39,584 nt of DNA. It comes from CAYFQH01 sp964345215 (GTDB lineage: Bacteria; Bacillota; Clostridia; Christensenellales; Aristaeellaceae). This document shows, piece after piece, positions 31,186 to 39,584 of the stretch. How positions within the stretch are numbered: position 1 is the stretch's first letter; each line of letters opens with the position of its first letter. The translations under genes and the position numbers were made by a program. The notes under the pieces are model-generated. The model searched no databases. It was given only the letters and a program-made list of their open reading frames with translations, and was not told where the DNA came from. The stretch covers positions 1-39,584 of the forward strand of contig CAYFQH010000019.1 in NCBI GenBank assembly GCA_964345215.1. The letters run 5' to 3'.

Positions 31186-33687
31186 TCAGCCTTGTTCCGC
31201 CTCGGTTTTTGGGCCCAGGAGGATAAGTTCTGTTACAATATCCTCCATCAGTGCCATTACATAGGGTTTCCCTCGTTCAGCCCGGCCTTGAAGCACCACT
31301 TCGTCTGTGCTTAATAGAGTGGGCGGGCTTGTTTTTTGCAGAACCAAAATGTTGCAAGGTTTCTTTTCTATATTTAGAACTGCCCCAAGATAGGTGCCGT
31401 TGGCGCCATTTTTATTAAAGGTAAAAGCCTTTACACCTTTTCCGTTTCTCCCCTGGGGTTCAAAGTCAATGGCGGGAATTCGCTTCATGCTTCCTCTTTC
31501 GCTGGTAATGAGCAGCTCCTTGTCTTTACCGATTTGACCTGCCCACAAAACTTGATCCCCTTTTTCAAGCTGAATGCCAATCACTCCGCTGGTAGCCCTG
31601 CCCGTAGTGGGTACTGTATCCATTAAAAAACGAATGGACTGCCCTTGGCGGGTAATGATTAATATATCCTCGCCCTGATTTTCAAAGGCCACATTGATTA
31701 ATTCATCTTTGCCTTTTAGCTGGGTAGCAATAAACTTTTGCCGCTTAATGGCATAGTCTTCTGCCAATGATTTTTTAACCATTCCCTTTGCCGTATAGAA
31801 AACAAAGGGCGGCAGGGCGGCAATTTGATCAGGATGAACCGCAAATAAAGATACAAGTTTTTCTTTTTCTTCAAGGCCCGCTAAAATTCCGGTAAGTAAA
31901 AGGCCTCGCTCTTTGGGTTTAGTACTTTCGTTTAGCAGGGAAACGGAATAATTATAGCAGTTGCCAAGATTTGTATAAAATAATAGTTGATGGGCAGTGT
32001 CGGTATGGAAAACGTATTTTGGTAAATCATCAAGATTCACCTTTTCATCCTCGCCGTTTTTATACCACTTTTCAAAGTTTTTGGGGTGAACACGCCGTAC
32101 ATACCCCCCATGGGTATAAACCACGGTGGCCTCCTCAATTAAAATGGGTTCGCTTTCAGGAATGGACAGCGCATCCTCTTCATCCTTCATAGTAGTTAGC
32201 CGCTCTTGAGGAAATTCGTCAGCAACTTCTTCAAGTTCTTTTTTAATTACATTCAGCAGCTTTTTTTCGCTCTTTAAAATGGCTTCTAATTCCCCTATGC
32301 GTTTTAAAAGGCTTTCATACTCTTTGCGCAAGGCCAAAATTTCAAGGTTTGTTAAGCGCTGCAAGCGCATGTCTAAAATAGCCTGGGCCTGTATGTCGGT
32401 TAAATCAAAGGTAACCATCAGCTTCTCTTTGGCTTCCTTTGGGTTTTTACTACCTCTGATTAAAGCAATGACTTCGTCTAAGGCATCAACGGCCACCATC
32501 AGCCCTTCCAATACATGGGCTCTGGCCTTTGATTGATCTAAGTCATACGCGGTGCGCCTGGTAACCACATTTTTTTGGTGACGGATAAAATGGTGAATAA
32601 TTTCTTTTAAGCCCATTTGCACCGGTTTACCTTGGGCAATGGCCACCATGTTAACCCCAAAGGTGGTTTGCAAATCGGAGTATTTATACAGGTATGCCAA
32701 CACCTTTTCTGGGTCCACGTCTTTTTTAAGCTCCACTACCGCCCGAATGCCGTTGCGGTCACTTTCGTCTCGAATGTCGTAAATGCCACCTAAAATATTC
32801 TTCTTCTCTTCTGAAATTTTAAGTATCTTTTCAAGCATGTTAGACTTTGACACTTGGTAGGGAATTTCAGAAATAACAAGTAAACTGCGCCCTGCCCTGC
32901 CTTTTTCAATCTCTACCTTTGCCCGGAGTGTCAACCTACCTCGGCCCGATTCATAGGCTTTTTGAATCTCATCTGTTTCCAGCAGCACCCCTCCTGTTGG
33001 AAAATCCGGTCCGGGAATATAGTTCATCAGCTCGCTTGTGGTAATTTCCGGGTTATTAATTTGGGCAATAACCCCCATAATTACTTCTGTTAAGTTATGG
33101 GGAGGGATGTTGGTGGCAATGCCAACAGCAATGCCGCTTGCCCCGTTAACCAAAAGATTTGGGTAGCGGGCCGGGAGCATATCCGGCTCTTTTAAGGTAT
33201 CATCAAAATTCAAATGAAATGAAACGGTGTTTTTTTCAATATTCTCAAGCATCCGCATGGATAAGGGAGCCAGTCGGGCCTCAGTATAACGCATGGCCGC
33301 CGCTGTATCCCCATCAATAGAGCCGAAGTTACCGTGGCCGTCTACTAAAATACCCCGCATGGAAAAAGGCTGGGCCATCCGCACCAAGGCATCATAAACA
33401 GAGGTATCTCCATGGGGATGATATTTACCAAGGCATTCCCCAACAATTCTGGCACATTTACGGTGGGGCTTGTCGGGAAGCATTCCCAAATCCCACATGG
33501 AATATAAAATTCTGCGCTGCACAGGTTTTAACCCGTCTTCTACCCGTGGTAAGGCCCGTTCCAAAATAACATATTCCGCATAGGGAATCATCGATTGGTG
33601 CATAATCTCTTCAAGAGGGGTTTGTATAATCCCCTGTTGCACACCTTTTACATCTTTTGATTGTTTGGTCTTTTTTTTGTCAGCCAT
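31186..33687 (-). CDS. parC: Type II topoisomerase subunit A (ParC-like)
   Basis: An 833-residue DNA-breaking subunit. Landmarks are the winged helix with HRKCARIVGECLGKYHPHGD, the catalytic Tyr in AAAMRYTEARL, and coiled coil at about 420-480, followed by a six-bladed beta-pinwheel C-terminal domain. At the quinolone-contact site it reads GDTSVYDA, with Thr at the GyrA Ser83 position and Asp at 87. The pinwheel has QGRNGKGV, a near miss of the GyrA box, so whether it works as gyrase or topoisomerase IV is open. The B-then-A gene order with a 6-base gap and no dnaA/recF neighbours favours topoisomerase IV. AAGGA precedes the ATG. Confidence 0.82.
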   Translation of the reverse strand: MADKKKTKQSKDVKGVQQGIIQTPLEEIMHQSMIPYAEYVILERALPRVEDGLKPVQRRILYSMWDLGMLPDKPHRKCARIVGECLGKYHPHGDTSVYDALVRMAQPFSMRGILVDGHGNFGSIDGDTAAAMRYTEARLAPLSMRMLENIEKNTVSFHLNFDDTLKEPDMLPARYPNLLVNGASGIAVGIATNIPPHNLTEVIMGVIAQINNPEITTSELMNYIPGPDFPTGGVLLETDEIQKAYESGRGRLTLRAKVEIEKGRAGRSLLVISEIPYQVSKSNMLEKILKISEEKKNILGGIYDIRDESDRNGIRAVVELKKDVDPEKVLAYLYKYSDLQTTFGVNMVAIAQGKPVQMGLKEIIHHFIRHQKNVVTRRTAYDLDQSKARAHVLEGLMVAVDALDEVIALIRGSKNPKEAKEKLMVTFDLTDIQAQAILDMRLQRLTNLEILALRKEYESLLKRIGELEAILKSEKKLLNVIKKELEEVADEFPQERLTTMKDEEDALSIPESEPILIEEATVVYTHGGYVRRVHPKNFEKWYKNGEDEKVNLDDLPKYVFHTDTAHQLLFYTNLGNCYNYSVSLLNESTKPKERGLLLTGILAGLEEKEKLVSLFAVHPDQIAALPPFVFYTAKGMVKKSLAEDYAIKRQKFIATQLKGKDELINVAFENQGEDILIITRQGQSIRFLMDTVPTTGRATSGVIGIQLEKGDQVLWAGQIGKDKELLITSERGSMKRIPAIDFEPQGRNGKGVKAFTFNKNGANGTYLGAVLNIEKKPCNILVLQKTSPPTLLSTDEVVLQGRAERGKPYVMALMEDIVTELILLGPKTEAEQG

Positions 33688-33693
33688 TAATCC

Positions 33694-35673
33694 TTACGCA
33701 TCCTTTTTAACTGTGCTTGTGTTCTCCTGGGTTAGCAGGTAGTGATCTTCTTTGTTAAAGTTGGCATGGGTACTTATATATTCCCGTCTGGGCTCTACCT
33801 TATCCCCCATGAGGATGGTAATAATCCGATCAGCTTCGGCTGCATCCTCAATGGTCACCTGTAGCAATTTACGCTTTTCAGGGTCCATCGTGGTTGACCA
33901 AAGCTGGTCTGGGTTCATTTCTCCAAGGCCCTTATAGCGCTGAAGGGTATAGCCCTTGCCAAAGGCCTTGGTTACTTCTGACAGGGTTTTGTCATCGTAC
34001 ACGTATTCTATACGGCTGCCCTTTTGTACTTTATATAGGGGCGGCATACCAATATATACATGGCCCTGAGTAACCAGTTCCTTCATATAGCGGTAAAAAA
34101 AAGTGAGTAAAATTGCCCGGATGTGGGCACCGTCCTGATCGGCATCGGACAGAATAATGACCTTATGGTACTTTAAATTTTCCAGTTTAAAGTCCTCGTC
34201 AATACTGGTGCCAAGGGCGGTAATGATACTACGGAACTCATCGTTGCCAAGGACTTGGTCTAGGCGCTTTTTTTCGGCATTAAGGGGTTTTCCCCGCAGG
34301 GGCAAAATCGCCTGGAAGCGCCTGTCTCGCCCTTGCTTTGCACTGCCGCCGGCAGAGTCTCCTTCTACAATAAAAAGTTCATTCTCCACAGGATTTCTGC
34401 CTGTGCTGCTGGCCAGCTTGCCCACCAAGGGAGCGGCTTCCAGCTGATTGCGATCCCTAGCCAGGCTTTGGGCTTTGCGGGTGGCTTCCCGTACTTTAGC
34501 AGAACGGATGGCTTTTTCAACAATTTTTTGAGCTAAATCCTGGTTTTTTAGGTCTTCTAAAAATTCAGTTAATTTTTGGGTAATAATGCCCTCAACAGCA
34601 GGACGTACCTCTGTATTGCCTAGACGGCCCTTGGTTTGACCCTCAAACTGGGGGTTTTTAACCATGGTAACTAAAACGGCGGTCATGCCCTCGCGAAAGT
34701 CTTCACCGCCCAGGTTATTATCCTTCTCTTTTAAGGCACCGACTTTTCGGGCATATTCGTTAAATACCTTAGTGTAAGCGCTTCTAAAGCCTGTTTCGTG
34801 AGTTCCCCCCTCGCCGGTGGGAATGTTGTTTACATATGAAAAAAGATTTTCCGTATAGCCGTCGGTATATTGAATGGCCACCTGACAAAAAACCTCATCC
34901 CTTCGTCCCTCCAGTATAATAGGAACAGGCTGAACCACATTTTTATCGTTATTTAAATATCGTACATAGTCGCTGATACCGCCTTCGTAGCAATATTCTT
35001 TTTTTTCTTTTTCGCTTTTTCGCTCATCTGTAAAGGTGATGATAATACCTTTATTTAAATAAGCCAACTCTTTTAAACGCCGGGAGATTAAACTGCCGCT
35101 GAAGGTGGTTTCTTCAAAAATTTCTTCATCGGGCAAAAACCGAACCAGAGTCCCTTTTTTTCGGGTATTCCCTACTTTTTCTAAGGGCCCCTGAGGATGG
35201 CCCCCTAGATATTTTTTTTGTTTTTCATCGTATACGGTATGAAAGCCCATGTGATAGTGGGTCCAATCTCGGTACACATCAACGGTCATCCACTTGGACA
35301 GGGCATTTACAACCGAGCCTCCTACGCCGTGAAGGCCACCGGAGTAGTTATAGTTTTCGCTGTTAAACTTGCCTCCGGCGTGCAATTTTGTATAAATCAA
35401 CTCTACCCCGGTAATACCCAAAGTAGGGTGCACATCCACAGGCACACCACGACCGTCGTCAAATACGCTGGCGGAGCCATCTTTATAAAGAACGACATCC
35501 ACCCTTGTTGCATAGCCGTTTGAAGCCTCATCAATGGCATTGTCAACAATTTCCCATAGCAGGTGGTGCAGGCCTCTGCTGCCGGTAGATCCAATGTACA
35601 TTCCAGGCCGCATTCTAACGGCATCCAGTCCCTCTAATACTTGTATATGATCGGCAGTATACTGCTGTGACAT
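33694..35673 (-). CDS. parE: Type II topoisomerase subunit B (ParE-like)
   Basis: A 659-residue ATPase subunit. The GHKL ATP site shows EIVDNAIDEA, VFDDGRGVPVD and YNYSGGLHGVGGSVVNALS. The transducer is followed by the Toprim domain, with EGDSAGGSAKQGRDRRFQAI, LPLRGKPLN and DADQDGAHIRAILLTFFYRY. The C-terminal LQRYKGLGEMNPDQLWSTTM is complete. Some residues (FFYRYM) are ParE-like and others GyrB-like, so the name is tentative. The promoter at 35736-35764 drives parE and parC. The ribosome site is weak (GGGGAA about 12 bases before ATG). Confidence 0.85.
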   Translation of the reverse strand: MSQQYTADHIQVLEGLDAVRMRPGMYIGSTGSRGLHHLLWEIVDNAIDEASNGYATRVDVVLYKDGSASVFDDGRGVPVDVHPTLGITGVELIYTKLHAGGKFNSENYNYSGGLHGVGGSVVNALSKWMTVDVYRDWTHYHMGFHTVYDEKQKKYLGGHPQGPLEKVGNTRKKGTLVRFLPDEEIFEETTFSGSLISRRLKELAYLNKGIIITFTDERKSEKEKKEYCYEGGISDYVRYLNNDKNVVQPVPIILEGRRDEVFCQVAIQYTDGYTENLFSYVNNIPTGEGGTHETGFRSAYTKVFNEYARKVGALKEKDNNLGGEDFREGMTAVLVTMVKNPQFEGQTKGRLGNTEVRPAVEGIITQKLTEFLEDLKNQDLAQKIVEKAIRSAKVREATRKAQSLARDRNQLEAAPLVGKLASSTGRNPVENELFIVEGDSAGGSAKQGRDRRFQAILPLRGKPLNAEKKRLDQVLGNDEFRSIITALGTSIDEDFKLENLKYHKVIILSDADQDGAHIRAILLTFFYRYMKELVTQGHVYIGMPPLYKVQKGSRIEYVYDDKTLSEVTKAFGKGYTLQRYKGLGEMNPDQLWSTTMDPEKRKLLQVTIEDAAEADRIITILMGDKVEPRREYISTHANFNKEDHYLLTQENTSTVKKDA

Positions 35674-35735
35674 GTTTAATGATTCCCCGCTCTCTCATCA
35701 TAAAAGATAATATCAATAATAAAACCCATTAAATA

Positions 35736-35764
35736 AGTATAGCATAAGCTTTGGGTTGTAACAA
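35736..35764 (-). promoter_or_regulatory. Promoter of parE-parC
   Basis: On the minus strand TTGTTA (35764-35759) and TATACT (35741-35736) are 17 bases apart, and TGC precedes the -10 (extended -10). It lies between the end of the dehydratase-like gene and parE. Confidence 0.75.
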
Positions 35765-35798
35765 TATTCTGCCTTATATTTTTAATCGATCTCTAAAA

Positions 35799-37085
35799 TC
35801 AATCACCAGTCTCAAGTCTTTCTTTTGCAACGGCCAGCATTAATTTTATCCTGTTTTCCTGATTTACCCTGGTAGCCCCCGGATCGTAATCAATAGGTGT
35901 AATGTTTGCCTGCGGATAAACCGATCGTATTTTTGATACCATGGCTTTTCCCACCACATGGTTGGGCAAACAACCAAAGGGCTGAGCACATACAATGTTT
36001 TCACAGCCAGATTTAACCAGTTCCACCATTTCCGCTGTAAGCAACCAGCCTTCCCCCATTTTTGCCCCATAGCCAATAAAGCCTTTTACTCCTTCATATA
36101 CCTCTTTAAACAAAACTAGGGTCTTAAACACCCCATGTTTTTTAATTGCCGCACACATGAGCTTCTCTCTGGTTTCAATAAAATTTAATACGGCCTTCAA
36201 GGCGCTTTTTGCCAAAAGGCTTCCACCATACAACTTAATGCTGATAACACCGTTGATAATGCAATACTGTATAAAGCTCATGAGACCAGGCATATTTACT
36301 TCACAGCCTTCACGAAGCAAAAAATCTTCCAGCTGGTTGTTGCCCAAGGGAGAAAACTTTACATAAATTTCGCCTACAATACCGGCCTGTACTTTTGACG
36401 TTTTGGTAATGGGGATATTGGCAAAATCCTTAGCCATTAAATGAAATGTTTTTTTTATTTCTTTTTTGGAATAGCCTTTTTTAAGTGAAAACAGGTTGAT
36501 GATCTTATCCTGCCAATGGCGAACCAAGGCCATGGTTTCCCCCGGATTGTTTTCATAAGGTTCCAGCTGATTTGAAAGATTTAGCAGCAAATCTCCGTAA
36601 AATACCGTTGCAAGTGCTTTGCGAAGCATGGGCACCGTGTATTGAAAGGCAGAGCCTGTTTCAAGGCCTGAAAAGTTGAGGCTGATAACGGGAACCTGAG
36701 GAAATCCAGCTTTTATAAGGGCTTTTCTAAGAAGATGAATGTAGTTGGAGGCCCTGCAGCCTCCACCTGTTTGGGTAATGATTAAGGCAGTTTTATCAAC
36801 ATCATATGTACCGCTTTTTAGCGCATCAATAAATTGGCCTACCACCAGCAAGGCCGGATAGCAAATATCGTTATGTACATATTTAAGCCCTTCTTCGATC
36901 ACTTGGGGGCCGTCGTTTTCAAGTAGCTGCGTACGGTAACCCTCTTGCTCAAAAACCTTTTCTAGCATATAAAAATGTAAAGGGGCCATTTGTGGAATTA
37001 AAATGGTGTGGGTCTGCTTCATTTCTTTTGTAAACCTGGGATAGTTAACACTATTATCTATCATACAATGTTTTTTTGCGTCCAT
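35799..37085 (-). CDS. 2-hydroxyacyl-CoA dehydratase-like protein, C-terminal part of the activase locus
   Basis: A 428-residue protein matching the C-terminal portion of the roughly 1400-residue activase/dehydratase fusion proteins of anaerobes. Typical segments are TILIPQMAPLHFYMLEKVF, EGLKYVHNDICYPALLVVGQ, LIITQTGGGCRASNYI, FSPLGNNQLEDFLLREGCEV, and AQPFGCLPNHVVGKAM near the end. The conserved cysteines in these segments could bind an iron-sulfur cluster. ATG 37085 has AAGGAG seven bases upstream, so it can be translated alone. It overlaps the previous frame by 25 bases, in the -1 frame, across a slippery A_AAA_AAC. The physiological substrate is unknown; many relatives have no known acyl-CoA substrate. 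Confidence 0.8.
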   Translation of the reverse strand: MDAKKHCMIDNSVNYPRFTKEMKQTHTILIPQMAPLHFYMLEKVFEQEGYRTQLLENDGPQVIEEGLKYVHNDICYPALLVVGQFIDALKSGTYDVDKTALIITQTGGGCRASNYIHLLRKALIKAGFPQVPVISLNFSGLETGSAFQYTVPMLRKALATVFYGDLLLNLSNQLEPYENNPGETMALVRHWQDKIINLFSLKKGYSKKEIKKTFHLMAKDFANIPITKTSKVQAGIVGEIYVKFSPLGNNQLEDFLLREGCEVNMPGLMSFIQYCIINGVISIKLYGGSLLAKSALKAVLNFIETREKLMCAAIKKHGVFKTLVLFKEVYEGVKGFIGYGAKMGEGWLLTAEMVELVKSGCENIVCAQPFGCLPNHVVGKAMVSKIRSVYPQANITPIDYDPGATRVNQENRIKLMLAVAKERLETGD

Positions 37086-38644
37086 TGTTCTTCTCCTTGT
37101 TGCTCTAAGGTGGAAAACAAGCTTCGCAGCCGGATGTTTACGGCGCCTAAATTTGAAATTTCGTCAATTTTTATCTGGGCATACAGTTTTCCTCCCCGGT
37201 GGAGGATGGCACGGACCTCATCGGTTGTAACTGCGTCCAGTCCACAGCCAAAACTGACTAGCTGCACCAAATGCATGTCTTTTTGAGTGGCAACATACCG
37301 GGCCGCACTGTAGAGCCGGGCATGGTATGTCCACTGGTTTAAAACACTGGTAGGGGCTTTTTGTAAATAGTGGCTCACGCACTCTTCGCTGATAATGGCC
37401 ACTCTGTTTTTAGCAATCAGCTGGTTAATGCCGTGGTTAATCTCTTCATCGGCGTGGTAGGGCCTACCAGCTAGCACAATCACAGGCATCCCCTGCTGCC
37501 TTGCCTTTTGTATAATTTCCTCGCCCTTGACTCGTACTTTTTTTAAGTAGTCATCGTAGGCCCGATAGGCATCATCTGCCGCTTTTTTAACATCTCTTTC
37601 GCTAATGCCGCAAAAATATTGAGCCAGTATTTTTGTAAAACGCTTTACAAAGTCTTTTGGACGGTGAATACCTACATAGTCATATATAAACAGTTTACCG
37701 TCTAATTCCTTGCAGCTAGCCTTAATCACTTCCGGATAGTAGGCCACAACGGGGCAGTTAAAATGCTGGTCACCTATACCCTCATCAATATTATAGCTCA
37801 TGCAGGGATAGAAGATGGTATCAACCCCTTCCATTTGACTCAGTTCATAAATATGGCCATGCATTAACTTTGCAGGGTAGCACACCGTATCACTTGGAAT
37901 GGTACCCTGGCCTTTAAAATAAAACTTGCGGCTGGAAGGAGGACTTAATACAACTTCAAAGCCCAGGTGAGTAAACAAGGTATGCCAAAAAGGCAAGGTT
38001 TCAAAAAAATTCAACCCCATGGGAATGCCGATTTTGGCCCTTGGACCTGGAATCGATGTGTAACTGCGTAGCAATTTTGTTTTATAGGCATAAATATCCA
38101 AAGAGAAATCGGTCTTTTTTTGGTTCACTGGCCGGTCGCAACGGTTGCCGGATATGAAGCGGTTGCCGTAGGAAAAAGTGTTAATGGTTAAAAGACAATG
38201 ATTAGTACACAAACCGCAATGGGTTGTTTTTGTTTTAAAGCCAAAAGTGTTGAGTGCCTTTTGTGTTAAAACGCTGCTTGTTTTGATCTCTCCTGCCTTT
38301 TTTCGCCCAAACAAGGCCGCCCCAAAGGCACCCATAAGCCCAGCAATAGAAGGGCGAACTACTTCTCTTCCCAATTCCTGCTCAAAGGCCCGCAAAACCC
38401 CATTGTTGTAAAAGGTTCCCCCTTGAACAACTACATGCTCACCAAGTTCAGCAGCAGAAGAGACTCTGATTACCTTATACAAGGCGTTTTTTACAACGCT
38501 CATGGCCAACCCCGCGCTAATATTTTCAATGGAAGCACCGTCTTTTTGAGCCTGTTTTACACTGGAGTTCATAAACACCGTACAGCGGCTGCCCAGTTCA
38601 ACAGGGGCTTTAGCAAAAAGTCCAAGTTTGGCAAAGGCTTCCAC
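37061..38644 (-). CDS. Acyl-CoA dehydratase activase, middle part (second ATPase domain end, DUF2229)
   Basis: A 527-residue stretch. Residues 1-120 complete the second BadF/BcrA-type ASKHA domain that begins in the next frame upstream (FAKLGLFAKAPVELGSRCTVF, VVVQGGTFYNN, AGLMGAFGAALFG). Next come HCGLCTNHC and GNRCDRP, cysteine-rich as in the family, and a DUF2229-like region with GIPMGLNFFETLPFW, FYPCMSYNIDEG and VLAGRPYHADEEINHG. It is continuous in frame with the upstream piece except for one TAG codon (38648-38650). The GTG 38644 start follows that stop by one codon and has no ribosome site, so this is unlikely to be a normal independent gene. Its 3' end overlaps the dehydratase-like frame. 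Confidence 0.7.
   Translation of the reverse strand: MEAFAKLGLFAKAPVELGSRCTVFMNSSVKQAQKDGASIENISAGLAMSVVKNALYKVIRVSSAAELGEHVVVQGGTFYNNGVLRAFEQELGREVVRPSIAGLMGAFGAALFGRKKAGEIKTSSVLTQKALNTFGFKTKTTHCGLCTNHCLLTINTFSYGNRFISGNRCDRPVNQKKTDFSLDIYAYKTKLLRSYTSIPGPRAKIGIPMGLNFFETLPFWHTLFTHLGFEVVLSPPSSRKFYFKGQGTIPSDTVCYPAKLMHGHIYELSQMEGVDTIFYPCMSYNIDEGIGDQHFNCPVVAYYPEVIKASCKELDGKLFIYDYVGIHRPKDFVKRFTKILAQYFCGISERDVKKAADDAYRAYDDYLKKVRVKGEEIIQKARQQGMPVIVLAGRPYHADEEINHGINQLIAKNRVAIISEECVSHYLQKAPTSVLNQWTYHARLYSAARYVATQKDMHLVQLVSFGCGLDAVTTDEVRAILHRGGKLYAQIKIDEISNLGAVNIRLRSLFSTLEQQGEEQWTQKNIV
37070..37098 (-). other. Overlap junction with slippery heptamer and ribosome site
   Basis: On the minus strand AAGGAG (37098-37093) precedes ATG (37085-37083) by seven bases. 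A_AAA_AAC (37076-37070) lies in correct phase for the upstream frame (CAA AAA AAC). Slipping back one base there enters exactly the downstream frame, six bases before the upstream TGA. Both re-initiation and -1 frameshifting are possible. Confidence 0.55.
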
Positions 38645-38647
38645 CTC

Positions 38648-39584
38648 CTAGCCCAAGGCTTGTGCAAATGTTTGTAAAAAACTGCCGCAACCCGATGAAC
38701 AAGCCTCGTTTAAAAAAATATCGCTAATGACTCCATCTTCAATTTTAAAGCATTTCATATCTTGGCCGCCAATATCGATAATAAAATCAACATTCGGCAG
38801 AAAAAACTTTGCTGCTCTAAAGTGAGCCATGGTTTCAACCAAGCTATAGTCAGCTTGAAAGGCTTCTTTACACAATAGTTCCCCATAGCCGGTGGTTGTA
38901 ACACTGCCAAAAATAATATCAGGGGCTTTATGGTAAATGTCTAGCAGCACATCCTTAATAAGCCCTAAGGGGTTGCCGCTGCTGGGTGTATAGGTGGTGT
39001 GAAGCAGTTCTCCCTCTTCACTGATTAAAGCTGTTTTGCAGGTAGTGGAACCGGCATCAATACCTAGATGGGCTCTGCCGGTATATCCTTCCAGGGTTTT
39101 AACTGGCACATCGGCCTTTTGATGGCGCTGCAAAAACAGTTCATACTCTTCTTCATCCGCAAAAAGGGGCTGTCCATGGGCAAAGGCATCGCCTTTTCCA
39201 TGGTTCTTTATTTTTTGGAGCAAATCCAGTATTAAATAATCTTCTTCTGCTGATAGAGCGGCCCCCACGGCAACAAAATAAAGGCTGTGCTCTGGCAGAT
39301 ACCCTTGTAAGCCAAGCACCTTGTCAAAGGCTTTTCGCAGCTCATCCATAAAAGTGAGGGGCCCGCCTAAATAGAGAACCTTGCCGCTAATGGCTCTGCC
39401 TTGGGCCAAGCCGGCAATGGTTTGGTTAACTACCGAAAATAAAATAGATGAGCACATATCTTCCACCCTTGCTCCCTGATTGAGTAAAGGTTGAATATCA
39501 CTTTTAGCAAATACACCACAGCGGCTGGCAATGGTATATGTTTTTTCCTTTTCCTTTGCTTTTTTGTTCAATTCTTCTGGGGTC
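38648..39584 (-). CDS. Acyl-CoA dehydratase activase, N-terminal part, cut by window edge
   Basis: The frame is open to the window end, so the start lies outside; TTG 39571 is only an internal codon of TPEELNKKAK. The visible 311 residues begin at the end of a first BadF/BcrA ASKHA domain (YTIASRCGVFAKSDIQPL, NQTIAGLAQGR, YLGGPLTF). A linker follows, then a second ASKHA domain opens (HLGIDAGSTTCKTALI, FIIDIGGQDMKCFKI, NEACSSGCGSF with cluster cysteines). Such ATPases reduce and activate 2-hydroxyacyl-CoA dehydratases. The frame stops at TAG 38650-38648 inside the second domain; family members I recall have an aromatic residue there (ALGY). The rest of the domain continues in the same frame just beyond. 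Confidence 0.8.
   Translation of the reverse strand, partial: TPEELNKKAKEKEKTYTIASRCGVFAKSDIQPLLNQGARVEDMCSSILFSVVNQTIAGLAQGRAISGKVLYLGGPLTFMDELRKAFDKVLGLQGYLPEHSLYFVAVGAALSAEEDYLILDLLQKIKNHGKGDAFAHGQPLFADEEEYELFLQRHQKADVPVKTLEGYTGRAHLGIDAGSTTCKTALISEEGELLHTTYTPSSGNPLGLIKDVLLDIYHKAPDIIFGSVTTTGYGELLCKEAFQADYSLVETMAHFRAAKFFLPNVDFIIDIGGQDMKCFKIEDGVISDIFLNEACSSGCGSFLQTFAQALG

Noticed and set aside
38642..38650. TAGGAGGTG at the amber stop looks like a strong ribosome site for a separate downstream gene
   Set aside because: No ATG, GTG or TTG lies in frame 5-10 bases after it. The in-frame GTG is part of the site itself. The downstream sequence begins in the middle of a domain.
38648..38650. UAG read as pyrrolysine or as part of a recoded genome
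   Set aside because: TAG is the natural stop of rnhA, ileS, serC and the Ppx/GppA gene in this window, and no pyl gene is present here. Local readthrough remains possible but general recoding does not.
1..39584. Search for CRISPR arrays, tRNA or rRNA genes, transposases and phage genes
   Set aside because: No spaced repeats of CRISPR type, no tRNA cloverleaf with the TTC arm and no IS-type terminal repeats were recognised. The only recombinase has housekeeping neighbours.

Overview
This 39.6 kb window is a gene-dense, mostly minus-strand stretch of a low- to mid-GC Bacillota chromosome. It looks like an anaerobic member of the Clostridia, but I cannot name a genus. The evidence is: sigma-A type promoters, AGGAGG-type ribosome sites, a T-box in front of ileS, a Gram-positive type LexA box, the long (type 2) IleRS, DivIC, a DUF4342 protein, and a 2-hydroxyacyl-CoA dehydratase activase locus typical of strict anaerobes. 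Nothing points to a plasmid, prophage or insertion sequence. I saw no tRNA or rRNA gene and no CRISPR array.

Layout. 1-130: truncated tail of a sugar-type ABC permease and its terminator. 323-3287: ArlRS-like two-component system plus a DUF4342 membrane protein whose promoter carries helically phased repeats. 3537-5090: glycerophosphodiesterase and deoD (+), ending in a terminator shared with convergent lexA. 5105-6945: lexA, with an SOS box over its own promoter, and a Xer-like tyrosine recombinase. 6946-7273: non-coding, rich in structure, including an interleaved pair of perfect 10-bp inverted repeats (pseudoknot topology). 7274-8685: proC and rnhA. 8749-16248: a T-box controlled run ileS, GH4-like protein, rRNA-type methyltransferase, RluA-type pseudouridine synthase, tgt, with overlapping or near-overlapping ends. 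16262-17917: a sodium:solute symporter. 17926-22990: heterodimeric ABC exporter, C39-like protein and LacX-type epimerase. 23226-25516: serC-serA. 25625-27467: a GH2 glycosidase. 27660-28262: a GNAT acetyltransferase. 28398-31127: a PrsA-like foldase, a Ppx/GppA phosphatase and DivIC. 31186-35673: a type II topoisomerase pair. 35799-39584: the dehydratase-activase locus, running off the end of the window.

How the genes work together. The ileS run joins isoleucine charging to tRNA and rRNA modification, so uncharged tRNA-Ile may raise all five genes. SerC and SerA make phosphoserine from 3-phosphoglycerate; no serB is present here. The last three frames look like pieces of one large ATPase/dehydratase-like polypeptide. 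The first junction is an in-frame amber codon. The second is an overlap that holds both a good ribosome site and a correctly phased A_AAA_AAC slippery heptamer.

Best candidates for something new: the pseudoknot-like element at 7099-7156, the two junctions in the activase locus, the coiled-coil insertion inside the PrsA-like parvulin domain, and the divergent GH4-like protein in the ileS operon. All gene names come from motif recognition by eye, with no database search.
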